Source: Oscillospiraceae bacterium
GTDB taxonomy: Bacteria > Bacillota > Clostridia > Oscillospirales > Oscillospiraceae
DNA: 33,712 nucleotides
Direction of reading: 5' to 3'
NCBI GenBank assembly: GCA_017469795.1
Contig: JAFUFT010000004.1
Coordinates: 1 to 33,712 of the forward strand
Both the position numbers and the translations under genes were made by a program. Of this stretch, positions 20,536 through 28,712 are shown piece by piece (within the stretch, counting starts at the first letter, position 1; each line of letters opens with the position of its first letter). Below the pieces are notes generated by a model. That model searched no databases, had not been told where the DNA came from, and saw only the letters and a program-made list of their open reading frames with translations.

Positions 20536-22092
20536 TTACCGGGGCTGATACCCGCACACCTCGCAATACCACCGGAGCAGACCCTCAGGATCATCGTCCT
20601 CACAGTGGCCGCCGTCCCAGATAATCCGGGCATTCACGTCCTTGCCCAGGTTCTCCAGCGCAGTGGCCAGATTCAGCACCGTCGGCACCGAGGTGGCACC
20701 GTCCACGCCGCCATGGCGGATCCACCAGTGACCGGCGCAACCCGGGTTCTTCTGCAACACATGCCACATGGGATTGAAGATCTCCGCAACGTGCCGGAGT
20801 TCCGGATCCACTCTGGCCTCCGGATCTCCCGTGGCATGGCGGAGACTGAAGTCCGTAAAGTGCCGGGCATTGATGTCCTTGCTGCCGAACACCAGCGTCT
20901 CGGCGTTGCTGAGCGGGAACTCGTCAAAGGCGGGCAGATCCTTCTCCCGTCCTGCGTGGGCGGCAAAATCCGCAAACGTGAAAGTGTATCCGTCCCCCTC
21001 CGGATGAATCCAAGGATTCTTCCGGAGGTATTCCGCCCGGTCCGCCGGGGTTTTTTTGTCCAGGAAGCGTTTTGCTTCTGCGAACAGGTACTCCTCCAGC
21101 AGATAATCCGCCAGATTGTCCGCGGTGAGTCTGCCCCAGCTTCCATGGCCGGTGAGGCCACAGGAATCCAGATACGCTCTGTAGATCTCCTTCTGCTCCT
21201 CCGCCATGGTCTGATCTACCAGTGCCGGCTCCTGGTGCCCGAAGGGCCCGCCTGAATAGGGCACATGGCTCCACTCAAACTCATAGGCGCTGTCGCCGTT
21301 CTCCAGATTCATCACGGGGCTGAAGGAGGCCGAGGCGAACACCCGGTCCGATTCCTCCGCCGCGCCGATCTCACGGAGGTAGGTATCATATTCCGGGCTG
21401 TCACCGGAGGCTGCCAAAAGGCAGCTCAAGCCGCCGCCGGCGCTGCCGCCGTGGGTCACGATATGGTCGGTGTCGCCGGGGATCAGGTCTCTGTTGTGCC
21501 GCAGATAGCGCACCGCGGCCTTCAAATCCACCATGGCGGCAGGGGCCTTTCCGTAATACTTTCCCTCCGCGGCTCTGGGATCCCCCTCCGGCCATTCACA
21601 GTTCCGTCCGCGAACGCCGGGATTGACGCACACAAAGCCCATGCTCAGGGCCATGTTGGCCACATAGTCCGGGCCCTTCCCATCTCCGCCGGGAGGGCCT
21701 CCGGGTCCGCCGGGCGGGGGACCACCCGGACCGCCCATAGGAGGAGGTCCGCCGGGGCCGCCCATAGGAGGACCTCCCGGACCGCCCGGTCCCCGGCCGT
21801 GGGGGTCAGCATGAGATCCGGGCGCTCCGGGTCCCATGCTGTGGTCACCCTTGTTGGGAGAGGCGGTATATCCCGCCACGTTCACCGCGAACAGAATCGG
21901 CGCTCCGGTGCTGTCCAGCGGCTTCCCGTCCACCGAAACAGGCACGCGGATGTCCAGGCTCTGGAAGTCGTCGTCCACGGGGCTGGAGCAGTAGCACAGG
22001 CTCTTATACTCCCGATATTCCACCTGCTTCCCCTCAATTTCCAGGGTTTTCAGAGTGTAATTCTGCGGATCAAATCGCAGCTTGTCTGACAT
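20536..22092 (-). CDS. Tannase-like alpha/beta hydrolase (subtype B tannase family) with Gly/Pro-rich insert
   Basis: Serine esterase of 518 residues. The nucleophile elbow is GGSAGGG with Ser217, preceded by GKAPAAMVDLKAAVRYL as in lactobacillar tannases. The segment WWIRHGGVDGATS offers Asp464 and WDGGHCED offers His496, completing a plausible triad. The ATG at 22092 has AAGGAG seven bases upstream. No signal peptide is seen, so it is likely cytosolic. Residues 87-140 form a low-complexity stretch of GGPGGPP-type units inserted after the second core strand. A tannase or feruloyl/gallate esterase role is suggested by family; the true ester substrate is unknown. It is flanked by its own promoter and terminator. 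Confidence 0.82.
   Translation of the reverse strand: MSDKLRFDPQNYTLKTLEIEGKQVEYREYKSLCYCSSPVDDDFQSLDIRVPVSVDGKPLDSTGAPILFAVNVAGYTASPNKGDHSMGPGAPGSHADPHGRGPGGPGGPPMGGPGGPPPMGGPGGPPPGGPGGPPGGDGKGPDYVANMALSMGFVCVNPGVRGRNCEWPEGDPRAAEGKYYGKAPAAMVDLKAAVRYLRHNRDLIPGDTDHIVTHGGSAGGGLSCLLAASGDSPEYDTYLREIGAAEESDRVFASASFSPVMNLENGDSAYEFEWSHVPYSGGPFGHQEPALVDQTMAEEQKEIYRAYLDSCGLTGHGSWGRLTADNLADYLLEEYLFAEAKRFLDKKTPADRAEYLRKNPWIHPEGDGYTFTFADFAAHAGREKDLPAFDEFPLSNAETLVFGSKDINARHFTDFSLRHATGDPEARVDPELRHVAEIFNPMWHVLQKNPGCAGHWWIRHGGVDGATSVPTVLNLATALENLGKDVNARIIWDGGHCEDDDPEGLLRWYCEVCGYQPR
21673..21834 (-). repeat. In-frame Gly/Pro-rich coding repeat within the tannase-like gene
   Basis: This stretch encodes residues 87-140, made of imperfect GGPGGPP and PPMGGPGG units. 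At DNA level it is a C/G-rich array of glycine and proline codons with two near-identical copies around ATAGGAGG/TCC units. Such repeats can expand or contract by slippage. Confidence 0.8.
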
Positions 22093-22131
22093 GAAATCAT
22101 CTCCTTGCGTTTTCCGATGTGATACAGATTC

Positions 22132-22160
22132 ATCATACCCAACCGCGACCGGCCCGTCAA
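22132..22160 (-). promoter_or_regulatory. Promoter of the tannase-like gene
   Basis: On the minus strand -35 TTGACG (22155-22160) and -10 TATGAT (22132-22137) are spaced 17 bases, about 40 bases before the start codon. Confidence 0.8.
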
Positions 22161-22179
22161 TTCCAAGTGCCGGAACTTT

Positions 22180-22196
22180 TATTCCGAATTCGAATA
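22180..22196. promoter_or_regulatory. Imperfect palindrome upstream of the tannase promoter (possible operator)
   Basis: TATTC and GAATA arms flank a central GAATTC with one extra base, 20 bases upstream of the -35 box. Its position would suit an activator. It is noted on symmetry alone. Confidence 0.25.
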
Positions 22197-22256
22197 GATC
22201 GTCCAGCCGGGAGCGGCCGTGACTTTTCCTCCCCGTCGTTTCCGGACAGAAAGACA

Positions 22257-22290
22257 CAGGGCCGCTGCGTCCTTGCGCGCAGCGGCCCTG
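22257..22290 (-). terminator. Hairpin terminator after the GH3 operon
   Basis: A perfect 13-bp stem (CAGGGCCGCTGCG and complement, 8-base loop) lies about 45 bases past the stop of the membrane-anchored GH3 gene. The minus-strand tail TGTCTTTCTG is only moderately T-rich. Confidence 0.7.
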
Positions 22291-22335
22291 CCGAGTAAAA
22301 CGGCTATGATGATTTACTTTCGAATCTGCCGCAGA

Positions 22336-25332
22336 TCAGGCGGCTCTTTTTTTCTTGTTCTTCGCGTGAACAACGATCATCAGAACCAGCAGAACCAGCA
22401 GCACGGCGCCCAGAACGATATCCACAGTCCGCAGCAGGGACACCAGCGGGTCAGGCTGGTTGGTGGGATCGCCCTCAACATTGGTGTAGTAGCCGCTGTT
22501 GGCAACGGTGTAGAGGATGTTCTTGCAGGACTCACGCAGCGCCAGAGTCGCGGTCGCGCTCTGATCGGTGAGCTGGTTGGAGGCCGCCATGGCAAAGCCA
22601 AGCATCAGGTCGTTGCCGTTGCGGACGCACTCGTCGGTGATCTGGTAGCCGTAGGAGCCGTTATAGTCGGTCTCCACCATGCCAACGAAGCCCCACTCAT
22701 CCCGGAGGACGGTGTTGAGCAGATGCGGGTTGGCGCAGGACGGCTCCGTGCCGATCCAGTTGAAGGAGCTCATGACCGCCAGAGGCGTGCCGGTGTAGCC
22801 CTTCACCGCCATCTCAAAGGGTTTGAGATAGATCTCACGGATGGTCTGCTCGGAGGCCCAGGTCAGCAGGAACGAGCAGCGGTTGCCTTCCTGATCGTTC
22901 AGGGCGAAGTGCTTGATGTAGGGGTACACGCCCTTGGTGGCACCGCCGTTGATCTCGGCAACCGCCATCTTGCCCGCCAGCACGCCGTCCTCGGAGTAAT
23001 ACTCGAAGTTACGGCCGGCGAAGGCGTTGCGGTGGGTGTTCATGGCGGGACCGTACCAGCCATAGTTGTTGGCATCCTGATACTCCTGACCCATGGCCAC
23101 ACCCATTTCCTCGATGAGGACGGTGTTCCAGGTCTGAGCCATCAGAACCTCGGCGGGATATGCGGTGCCGTAGGCGCCGGTGATGAAGTTGGAGAGGCCT
23201 GCAGGACCGTCGCAGTCGGAGGTGGCGGGCTTGCCCACAGAGGGGATCGCAGCCGTCTGCCAGCCGCCCAGGTTGACCATAGTGGACATATCCTCAAAGG
23301 TCAGCTGATCCAGCAGGGTATCCCACTGAGGATCGTCGTAGGCCTTGCCGGACAGGTTGTACAGGGTCAGACCGTTCTGGGCGCCCAGGGTGGGCATAAC
23401 GTCGGACGCATCGTCATAGGCAGTGGGATCATAGGTGCCGAAGGTCTTAGGCTCCACAGCCGCGCGGACTTCCGCGCTCATCTCAAAGTTCGCGGGTGCC
23501 GCAGTGGCGGTTTCATAGTTGGCAAAGCCGTCGGCGCGGCTCAGCTGCTCAAAGTCGCCGCGGGAGTAGTCCTCGAACTGGTTGTTGGCGGGAACCAGAT
23601 CGCTGGAACGTCCGCCGGAGTAGTCCACGTCGGAGGCTACGTTGAAGGTCTCTTCCGCAGCCACGGTGTGGGAATCGGAGCGCACGGAGATCTTGTAGTC
23701 GCCGGCTTCCAGAATGTAGCCGCCGCCCGCGATCTTGATGCCCTCGGAATCATAGGAGGCCATATCCTCAGCGGGAATGCTGAAGGACAGGGTCTGGGAG
23801 GCGCCGGGCTCCAGCACGTCGGTCTTCTGGAAGTCAATCAGGTTCACAGAGGCCTTTTCGATGCCGCCGTTGGTGTAAGGAGGCGTGAAGTAGATCTCCG
23901 CCACGTCCTTGCCGGCCACGCTGCCGGTGTTGGTGACGTTGACATCGAAGGTAACGTTGGTGCCGTCGAAGTTGAAGTTTGCGATGGTCTTGTCAAAGGT
24001 GGTGTAGCTCAGGCCGTAGCCGAAGGGATACTGGACCTCATCCTCGTAGGTGATCAGGCCTTCCTCCGCGGCGGTCTCATAGAACTTGTAGCCCACATAG
24101 ATGCCTTCCACATAGTTCACGAACGCCATGTTGCCTTCGTAAGCGGGATCGGCAGCGGCGATCTTGTTCTTCAGATCATCCACGTTGGAGTAGGCGAAGT
24201 TGCCGAAGTTGTTCCAGGTAGGCGTGGCGGTCAGATCCTTGACGTAGGTGTCGACGGTCTTGCCGGAGGGATTGACCGCACCGGACATGATCTCGCCCAG
24301 GCCCAGAAGGCCGGTGTTGCCGGCGCCGGGGGCCAGGATCACAGCGCCGATCTGGGGATACTCATCCACCCAGCCCAGCTCCATGGCGTTGTTGGCATTG
24401 ATGATGACAACAACGTTGTCGAACTCGGAACAAACTTTCTCAACCATGTTTTCCTCGGTGACGGAGAGCTCCAGATAATGCTCGCCGGGCTCGAAGTCGT
24501 CATAGTTGCCGTTGTTGGTGTAAACACCGTTGTAGTAGCCATACTGTCCGGTCACGGAGACCTGGCTGGCAATGTTGTAGGTGCCATGGATCACGGCGTT
24601 CATGTCGGTGGGCAGGTCGGCGCCCTCACCGCCGGACCGGGAGATCACGATGACCGCAGTGTCCGAGAAGCCCTTGGCCTGGGTCATGACCGCGTCGGTG
24701 TAGGCGTCCACGGTGGGCTCAGGCAGAGTCCAGTCCTGATTCTGCATGGCCACGGTGGGACGCTCGGTGGCGTAATCCGTGTAGAGCTTGGTCAGGTCCG
24801 CATTGGTGGTAAAGCCCGCCTCGCTGAGGGACTGGAGAATCCCCACAGCGCTGGAACCGTCAGAAGAACCGGATCCGGTGCCGCCCAGGATGGGATTGGT
24901 GGAGCCCCAGCCGAAGACATTCAGGTTTCCGGCGGCCAGCGGCAGGATGCCGTTGTTCTTCACCAGAACGAAGCCTTCCTCGCCCACCTTCTTGATGACG
25001 TCCTTGGAGGCGGCGACAGTCTCATCCGAGAGGCTGACGTTGGAGCCGCTGAGGACGGTGGAAATGTTGGAGCGAAGCGGCCCTAAGCACACGGCGTTGG
25101 CCAGGATCGCAACAACCAGAATAAAGGCAATGACGGCGATGCCGCGGGTCAGAGCCTTTGACCCTTTCTTGACCCAGTGGGCCGCGATCAGGACGATGAT
25201 CAAAACTACGATCGCGGCGAGAATGCCGTAGACGTAGCCCATGCACATCCCGAGATACGAGGTGAAATCAGCCTCGCTGACGCCCATGCCATAGAAAATG
25301 GGGCCCAGGGTGTTGGTTAAGAATTGTTGCAT
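22336..25332 (-). CDS. Membrane-anchored, domain-permuted GH3 glycosidase
   Basis: 998-residue glycoside hydrolase family 3 enzyme with reversed domain order. Two TM segments (about 30-51 and 64-82) enclose a basic loop. The GH3 C-type domain follows (NGILPL, acid/base candidate Glu236 in GGEGADL), then YPFGYGLSYTTF near 433 and a fibronectin-III-like domain (about 445-560). The TIM-barrel catalytic domain comes last (KHFALND near 809, nucleophile Asp889 in ETDYNGS). A final TM (about 966-988) ends in KNKKKRAA. Positive-inside charges place the enzyme body outside the cell, tethered at both ends. Permuted GH3s are known (for example from Ruminococcus); the double tether is notable. It is the last gene of the GH3-GtrA-GH3 operon, with a good AGGAGG site. 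A beta-glucosidase-type activity is likely, but specificity is unknown. Confidence 0.92.
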   Translation of the reverse strand: MQQFLTNTLGPIFYGMGVSEADFTSYLGMCMGYVYGILAAIVVLIIVLIAAHWVKKGSKALTRGIAVIAFILVVAILANAVCLGPLRSNISTVLSGSNVSLSDETVAASKDVIKKVGEEGFVLVKNNGILPLAAGNLNVFGWGSTNPILGGTGSGSSDGSSAVGILQSLSEAGFTTNADLTKLYTDYATERPTVAMQNQDWTLPEPTVDAYTDAVMTQAKGFSDTAVIVISRSGGEGADLPTDMNAVIHGTYNIASQVSVTGQYGYYNGVYTNNGNYDDFEPGEHYLELSVTEENMVEKVCSEFDNVVVIINANNAMELGWVDEYPQIGAVILAPGAGNTGLLGLGEIMSGAVNPSGKTVDTYVKDLTATPTWNNFGNFAYSNVDDLKNKIAAADPAYEGNMAFVNYVEGIYVGYKFYETAAEEGLITYEDEVQYPFGYGLSYTTFDKTIANFNFDGTNVTFDVNVTNTGSVAGKDVAEIYFTPPYTNGGIEKASVNLIDFQKTDVLEPGASQTLSFSIPAEDMASYDSEGIKIAGGGYILEAGDYKISVRSDSHTVAAEETFNVASDVDYSGGRSSDLVPANNQFEDYSRGDFEQLSRADGFANYETATAAPANFEMSAEVRAAVEPKTFGTYDPTAYDDASDVMPTLGAQNGLTLYNLSGKAYDDPQWDTLLDQLTFEDMSTMVNLGGWQTAAIPSVGKPATSDCDGPAGLSNFITGAYGTAYPAEVLMAQTWNTVLIEEMGVAMGQEYQDANNYGWYGPAMNTHRNAFAGRNFEYYSEDGVLAGKMAVAEINGGATKGVYPYIKHFALNDQEGNRCSFLLTWASEQTIREIYLKPFEMAVKGYTGTPLAVMSSFNWIGTEPSCANPHLLNTVLRDEWGFVGMVETDYNGSYGYQITDECVRNGNDLMLGFAMAASNQLTDQSATATLALRESCKNILYTVANSGYYTNVEGDPTNQPDPLVSLLRTVDIVLGAVLLVLLVLMIVVHAKNKKKRAA

Positions 25333-25405
25333 GATTTTCCTCCTTATTCTTCTTGATGCTTACCATATATCCAGCAGCGCAAGGAAGCTGCCGAACTACA
25401 ATAAA

Positions 25406-26035
25406 TTACTCCTCTTTCTTGGCTTCGCCCTCCGGGAAGATGATCATGAACACGAAGAACATGACCACCATGGAGACGCCGCCGATGATGACCGTCTGGA
25501 TCAGGCTGAAGACGCCGGTGCCCAGATGGTCCACGATCACGGGCTTGAAGAGGTTGGTGAGGCCGCCGGTGATCAGGGAGATCAGCACCCAGGCGATGAA
25601 GTACCAGAAAATCTGGAAGGCTACATTGCCGTGGGATTTGAAGGTGATGTTCCGCTGCAGGGGGAAGTTGATGCACTGGGCGATAAAGGGTGCCACCCAG
25701 TTGGCGATGGCAGCGCCAAGGCCTCCACCGATAATGACCTTTCCTGCGGAGTCATAGAGGACCTCCGCGCCCACCAGGCACCACTTCACATGGCTGCCCA
25801 GCAGGTCGAACTCCACACCCCGGGGCCACATGGCCTCTCTGGAGGCCAGATCCATGCCCAGCATCTTCGGCAGAAACAGCAGAATGATGAACTGGATGAT
25901 CGTTACGCCCATGGAAAACACAAAGAAGTAGAAGATCTTGTAGATCCACTTCGCCGCCGTGGGGGACTTCTCCTCAAAACTCCTCCACTTGGGCATCCAC
26001 CAGGACATAAAGGCGTTTTGCTTTTTCTCTTCCAT
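25406..26035 (-). CDS. GtrA-like polytopic membrane protein
   Basis: 209-residue protein with about four hydrophobic segments (near 33-57, 95-120, 140-165 and 180-202) and charged ends. The segment NFPLQRNITF, followed by a small basic turn, matches the conserved NF-x2-x-R-x-x-TF feature of the GtrA family. Members of that family are implicated in moving or presenting polyprenyl-linked sugars in the membrane. The gene starts 11 bases after the upstream GH3 gene and precedes the membrane-anchored GH3, so all three are expected on one transcript. The central loop (about 70-90) is longer than in minimal GtrA proteins. A link to glycan modification at the cell surface is inference. Confidence 0.75.
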   Translation of the reverse strand: MEEKKQNAFMSWWMPKWRSFEEKSPTAAKWIYKIFYFFVFSMGVTIIQFIILLFLPKMLGMDLASREAMWPRGVEFDLLGSHVKWCLVGAEVLYDSAGKVIIGGGLGAAIANWVAPFIAQCINFPLQRNITFKSHGNVAFQIFWYFIAWVLISLITGGLTNLFKPVIVDHLGTGVFSLIQTVIIGGVSMVVMFFVFMIIFPEGEAKKEE

Positions 26036-26046
26036 ATGACTCCTCC

Positions 26047-28479
26047 TTACTTGATCTGCTTGGCCTGCTTCATGACCTTCTGCTGCTTAAAGAACCCGCC
26101 GATAAGTCCGCCCAGGCCCTTCAGGAAGGCAATGCCATGGCCGTTGACGATCTGGACAATGCTCTCGCACATATCCTGCGACACCATGCCGCCGGCCATT
26201 TTGCCGATGGCCCGGAAGGGCATGTTGTAGATAAAGATGATATTCAGATCCGGCTTGCCCTTGGCGATGGACTTGTTCAGCATCCCGGTCATGATCTTGT
26301 ATACAAACCTGGCCTTCAGGCTCTTGGCGTAGTAGAGCTGGCAGATGGCGTCGTTCATCTGGAGCGTGCCCGCCCACTTTCCGTCGGGAATGGGCTGCTT
26401 CAGCAGCTTCTCAAATTCTTCGTCGCTGACGTTCTTCACCTGGCCGGAGGCCCAGGGCAGCATTTCCGCCATATCGAAGGGCACAGGCGCGTCGGTACCC
26501 GTCACGGTCACCGTGCCGGTGAGCTTGATATCCGCCACGCTGGCGCCGATGAGGATGTCGTACTCGCCGCCGTCGATCTCGAATTTGTCGGTCACGACGT
26601 TGAAATACCGGAAGGCCTTGTCGTCGAGAGGAATGGTAACGGTCTTGCTCTCCCCGGCCTTCAGGAACACCTTGGTAAAGCCCTTGAGTTCCTTGGCAGG
26701 CCGGAACACCTTCGCCGCTTTGGGGCTGACGTACAGCTGCGCCACTTCCGCACCGTCCACGTTTCCGGTGTTGGTGATGGTGAAGGTGGCCTCCTTGTCG
26801 GTGACCTTCAGATTGGAATACGCAAAGGTGGTATAGCTCAGGCCGTAGCCGAAGGGAAACAGCACCGGGACCTTGGCGGTCTCAAAGTAGCGGTAGCCCA
26901 CGTACAGGCCCTCCCGGTACTCCACATTCCGCTGCTCGGCGGGGAAGTAGGGAGCGGAGGACACATCCTCGTATTTGACCGGATAGCTCTCAGAGAGCTT
27001 GCCGGAGGGGTTGATCTCGCCCAGGATCGCCTTGAGCACAGCGCCCGCGCCGGCCTGGCCGCAGAGATAGCCGTGAACCATGGCCTTGCACTTGTCCAGC
27101 CAGGGCATTTCCACCGCGGAGCCGGCGGACATGACAATGACAACCTTTTCGTTGACGGCGGCCACAGCCTCCAAAAGATCGATCTGGCTCTGAGGAAGCT
27201 TCATGTGAGACCGGTCCAGTCCCTCGGACTCGGAGATCTCATCGAGGCCAAGATACAGCAGTACCACATCGGCCTTCTTTGCCAGCTCCACAGCCTTCTG
27301 CTGCATGGCGGCGTCGCCGGCACCCACTCTGGGATAGCCCTTTTCAAAGCCAACCACGTCGAAGGCATAGTTCCCGATCACGCCCATGGTGGAATCCAGC
27401 TTGGTGGGATTCACCACGGAGGAGCCGGCGCCCTGATACCGGGGCGTCTCGGCGAAGTCACCGATCACGGCAACCTTCGTATTGGGAGCCAGCGGCAGGA
27501 TGCCGCCCTCATTTTTCAGCAGGACAATGGATTCCTCGCTGGCCTTCTGCGCCATGGCGTGATGGGCGTCCACGTCAAATTCGTGACCCGCGTATTTGCT
27601 GACCGCCTCATGGGTGGAAAAGACCACGTCCAGAAGCTCGTCGACTCTCTTATCCACCAGGTCCTCAGAGATCTTGCCCTCATAGATGGCCTTCTTCAGG
27701 TACTCGGCGGAGTCGCCGCCGGTGGTGGGCATCTCCAGATGGCTGCCCGCCCGGACGCCGTCCACGAAGTCGTTGCAGGCGCCCCAGTCGGACACCACGA
27801 AGCCCCGGAAGCCCCAGTCATCCCGCAGGATCTCCTGCAGCAGATGCTCGTTTTCATTGGCATAGACGCCGTTGACCATGTTGTAGGAGGACATGATGCT
27901 CAGGGGATCCGCTTCCTTCACGGCGATCTCAAAGCCGGTCAGATAGATCTCCCGGAGGGTCCGCTCATCCATCACGGAGTTGGACGCCTGACGGCGAAGC
28001 TCCGTATTGTTGGCGGCGAAATGCTTCGGGCAGGCGGAAATACCGTTTTTCTGCATGCCCCGGATGTACCCGGCGGCCATTTTGCCCGCCAGATAGGGGT
28101 CTTCCGAGAAGTACTCAAAGTTCCGGCCGCAGAGCGGGTTGCGCTTGATGTTCAGGCCGGGGCCAAGCAGGACGGCCACATCCTGACTGGCGGCTTCTTC
28201 TCCGAGACATTCGCCGATCTTCTCGCCCAGTTCCGGGTCCCAGGAATTGGCGATGGTAGCCGCGGTGGGAAAACAGGTGGCGGGAAGCGACCCGTTCAGA
28301 CCCAACTGATCTCCAGCGCCCTCCTGTTTGCGGATCCCGTGAGGACCGTCCGACAGATTGATACTGGGAACGCCCTTGGCCTCCACGCTGACCGTGGACC
28401 AGAAGTCCCGGCCCGAGAGCAAATGGCATTTCTCCTCCACCGTCAGTTTTTTGATGACATCCTGATGCTTCAGTTCCAT
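26047..28479 (-). CDS. Cytosolic GH3 glycosidase with fibronectin-III-like domain and C-terminal extension
   Basis: 810-residue GH3 enzyme in the standard domain order. The barrel has LSDGPHGIRKQ, the CGRNFEYFSEDPYLAG segment, KHFAANNTE and the nucleophile Asp231 in GFVVSDWGA. The C domain carries the acid/base candidate Glu419 in SEGLDRSHM. YPVKYED and FPFGYGLSYTTF precede a fibronectin-III-like domain. Residues beyond about 665 form an extra region of roughly 145 residues with hydrophobic, glycine-rich helices (GKMAGGMV, GLGGLIGGFF) and a lysine-rich end. There is no signal peptide, so it is probably a cytosolic beta-glucosidase-type enzyme. The ATG at 28479 follows GAGGAGGAG. It is the first gene of the GH3 operon. 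Confidence 0.93.
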   Translation of the reverse strand: MELKHQDVIKKLTVEEKCHLLSGRDFWSTVSVEAKGVPSINLSDGPHGIRKQEGAGDQLGLNGSLPATCFPTAATIANSWDPELGEKIGECLGEEAASQDVAVLLGPGLNIKRNPLCGRNFEYFSEDPYLAGKMAAGYIRGMQKNGISACPKHFAANNTELRRQASNSVMDERTLREIYLTGFEIAVKEADPLSIMSSYNMVNGVYANENEHLLQEILRDDWGFRGFVVSDWGACNDFVDGVRAGSHLEMPTTGGDSAEYLKKAIYEGKISEDLVDKRVDELLDVVFSTHEAVSKYAGHEFDVDAHHAMAQKASEESIVLLKNEGGILPLAPNTKVAVIGDFAETPRYQGAGSSVVNPTKLDSTMGVIGNYAFDVVGFEKGYPRVGAGDAAMQQKAVELAKKADVVLLYLGLDEISESEGLDRSHMKLPQSQIDLLEAVAAVNEKVVIVMSAGSAVEMPWLDKCKAMVHGYLCGQAGAGAVLKAILGEINPSGKLSESYPVKYEDVSSAPYFPAEQRNVEYREGLYVGYRYFETAKVPVLFPFGYGLSYTTFAYSNLKVTDKEATFTITNTGNVDGAEVAQLYVSPKAAKVFRPAKELKGFTKVFLKAGESKTVTIPLDDKAFRYFNVVTDKFEIDGGEYDILIGASVADIKLTGTVTVTGTDAPVPFDMAEMLPWASGQVKNVSDEEFEKLLKQPIPDGKWAGTLQMNDAICQLYYAKSLKARFVYKIMTGMLNKSIAKGKPDLNIIFIYNMPFRAIGKMAGGMVSQDMCESIVQIVNGHGIAFLKGLGGLIGGFFKQQKVMKQAKQIK

Positions 28480-28534
28480 GACTCTCCTCCTCGCTGATGT
28501 TTTTAACATGAAAAACAGAGAATAACACAGGTAT

Positions 28535-28564
28535 ATTGTACCAAATCACATTTCTGTTTTGCAA
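28535..28564 (-). promoter_or_regulatory. Promoter of the GH3-GtrA-GH3 operon
   Basis: On the minus strand -35 TTGCAA (28559-28564) and -10 TACAAT (28535-28540) are spaced 18 bases, 55 bases before the first start codon. The upstream stretch (28565-28625) is strikingly AT-rich for this genome and could act as an UP element or regulator site. Confidence 0.7.
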
Positions 28565-28671
28565 CTGAATCAAAGCAATTTATCATAATTATTTTACATA
28601 TTTTCATTACTATTTGGCATATATGCACAAACCAGTTGTTCAACTCCACAAGAACCTCACACAGAAAGGCA

Positions 28672-28706
28672 GGACCTCCGGAGCGAATGAATCGATCCGG
28701 AGGTCC
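28672..28706. terminator. Hairpin terminator after the YczE-like gene
   Basis: A perfect 11-bp GGACCTCCGGA/TCCGGAGGTCC stem with a 13-base loop lies 6 bases beyond the YczE stop codon. The minus-strand tail TGCCTTTCTG is modestly T-rich. The plus-strand side is followed by CCTGTTTTATT. Confidence 0.7.
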
Positions 28707-28712
28707 CCTGTT

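Noticed and set aside
21673..21834. GGNCCN array as a tandem repeat locus, CRISPR or mobile-element trace
   Set aside because: It is in frame within a full-length gene, has no spacers or regular unit length, and reads as a low-complexity protein segment.
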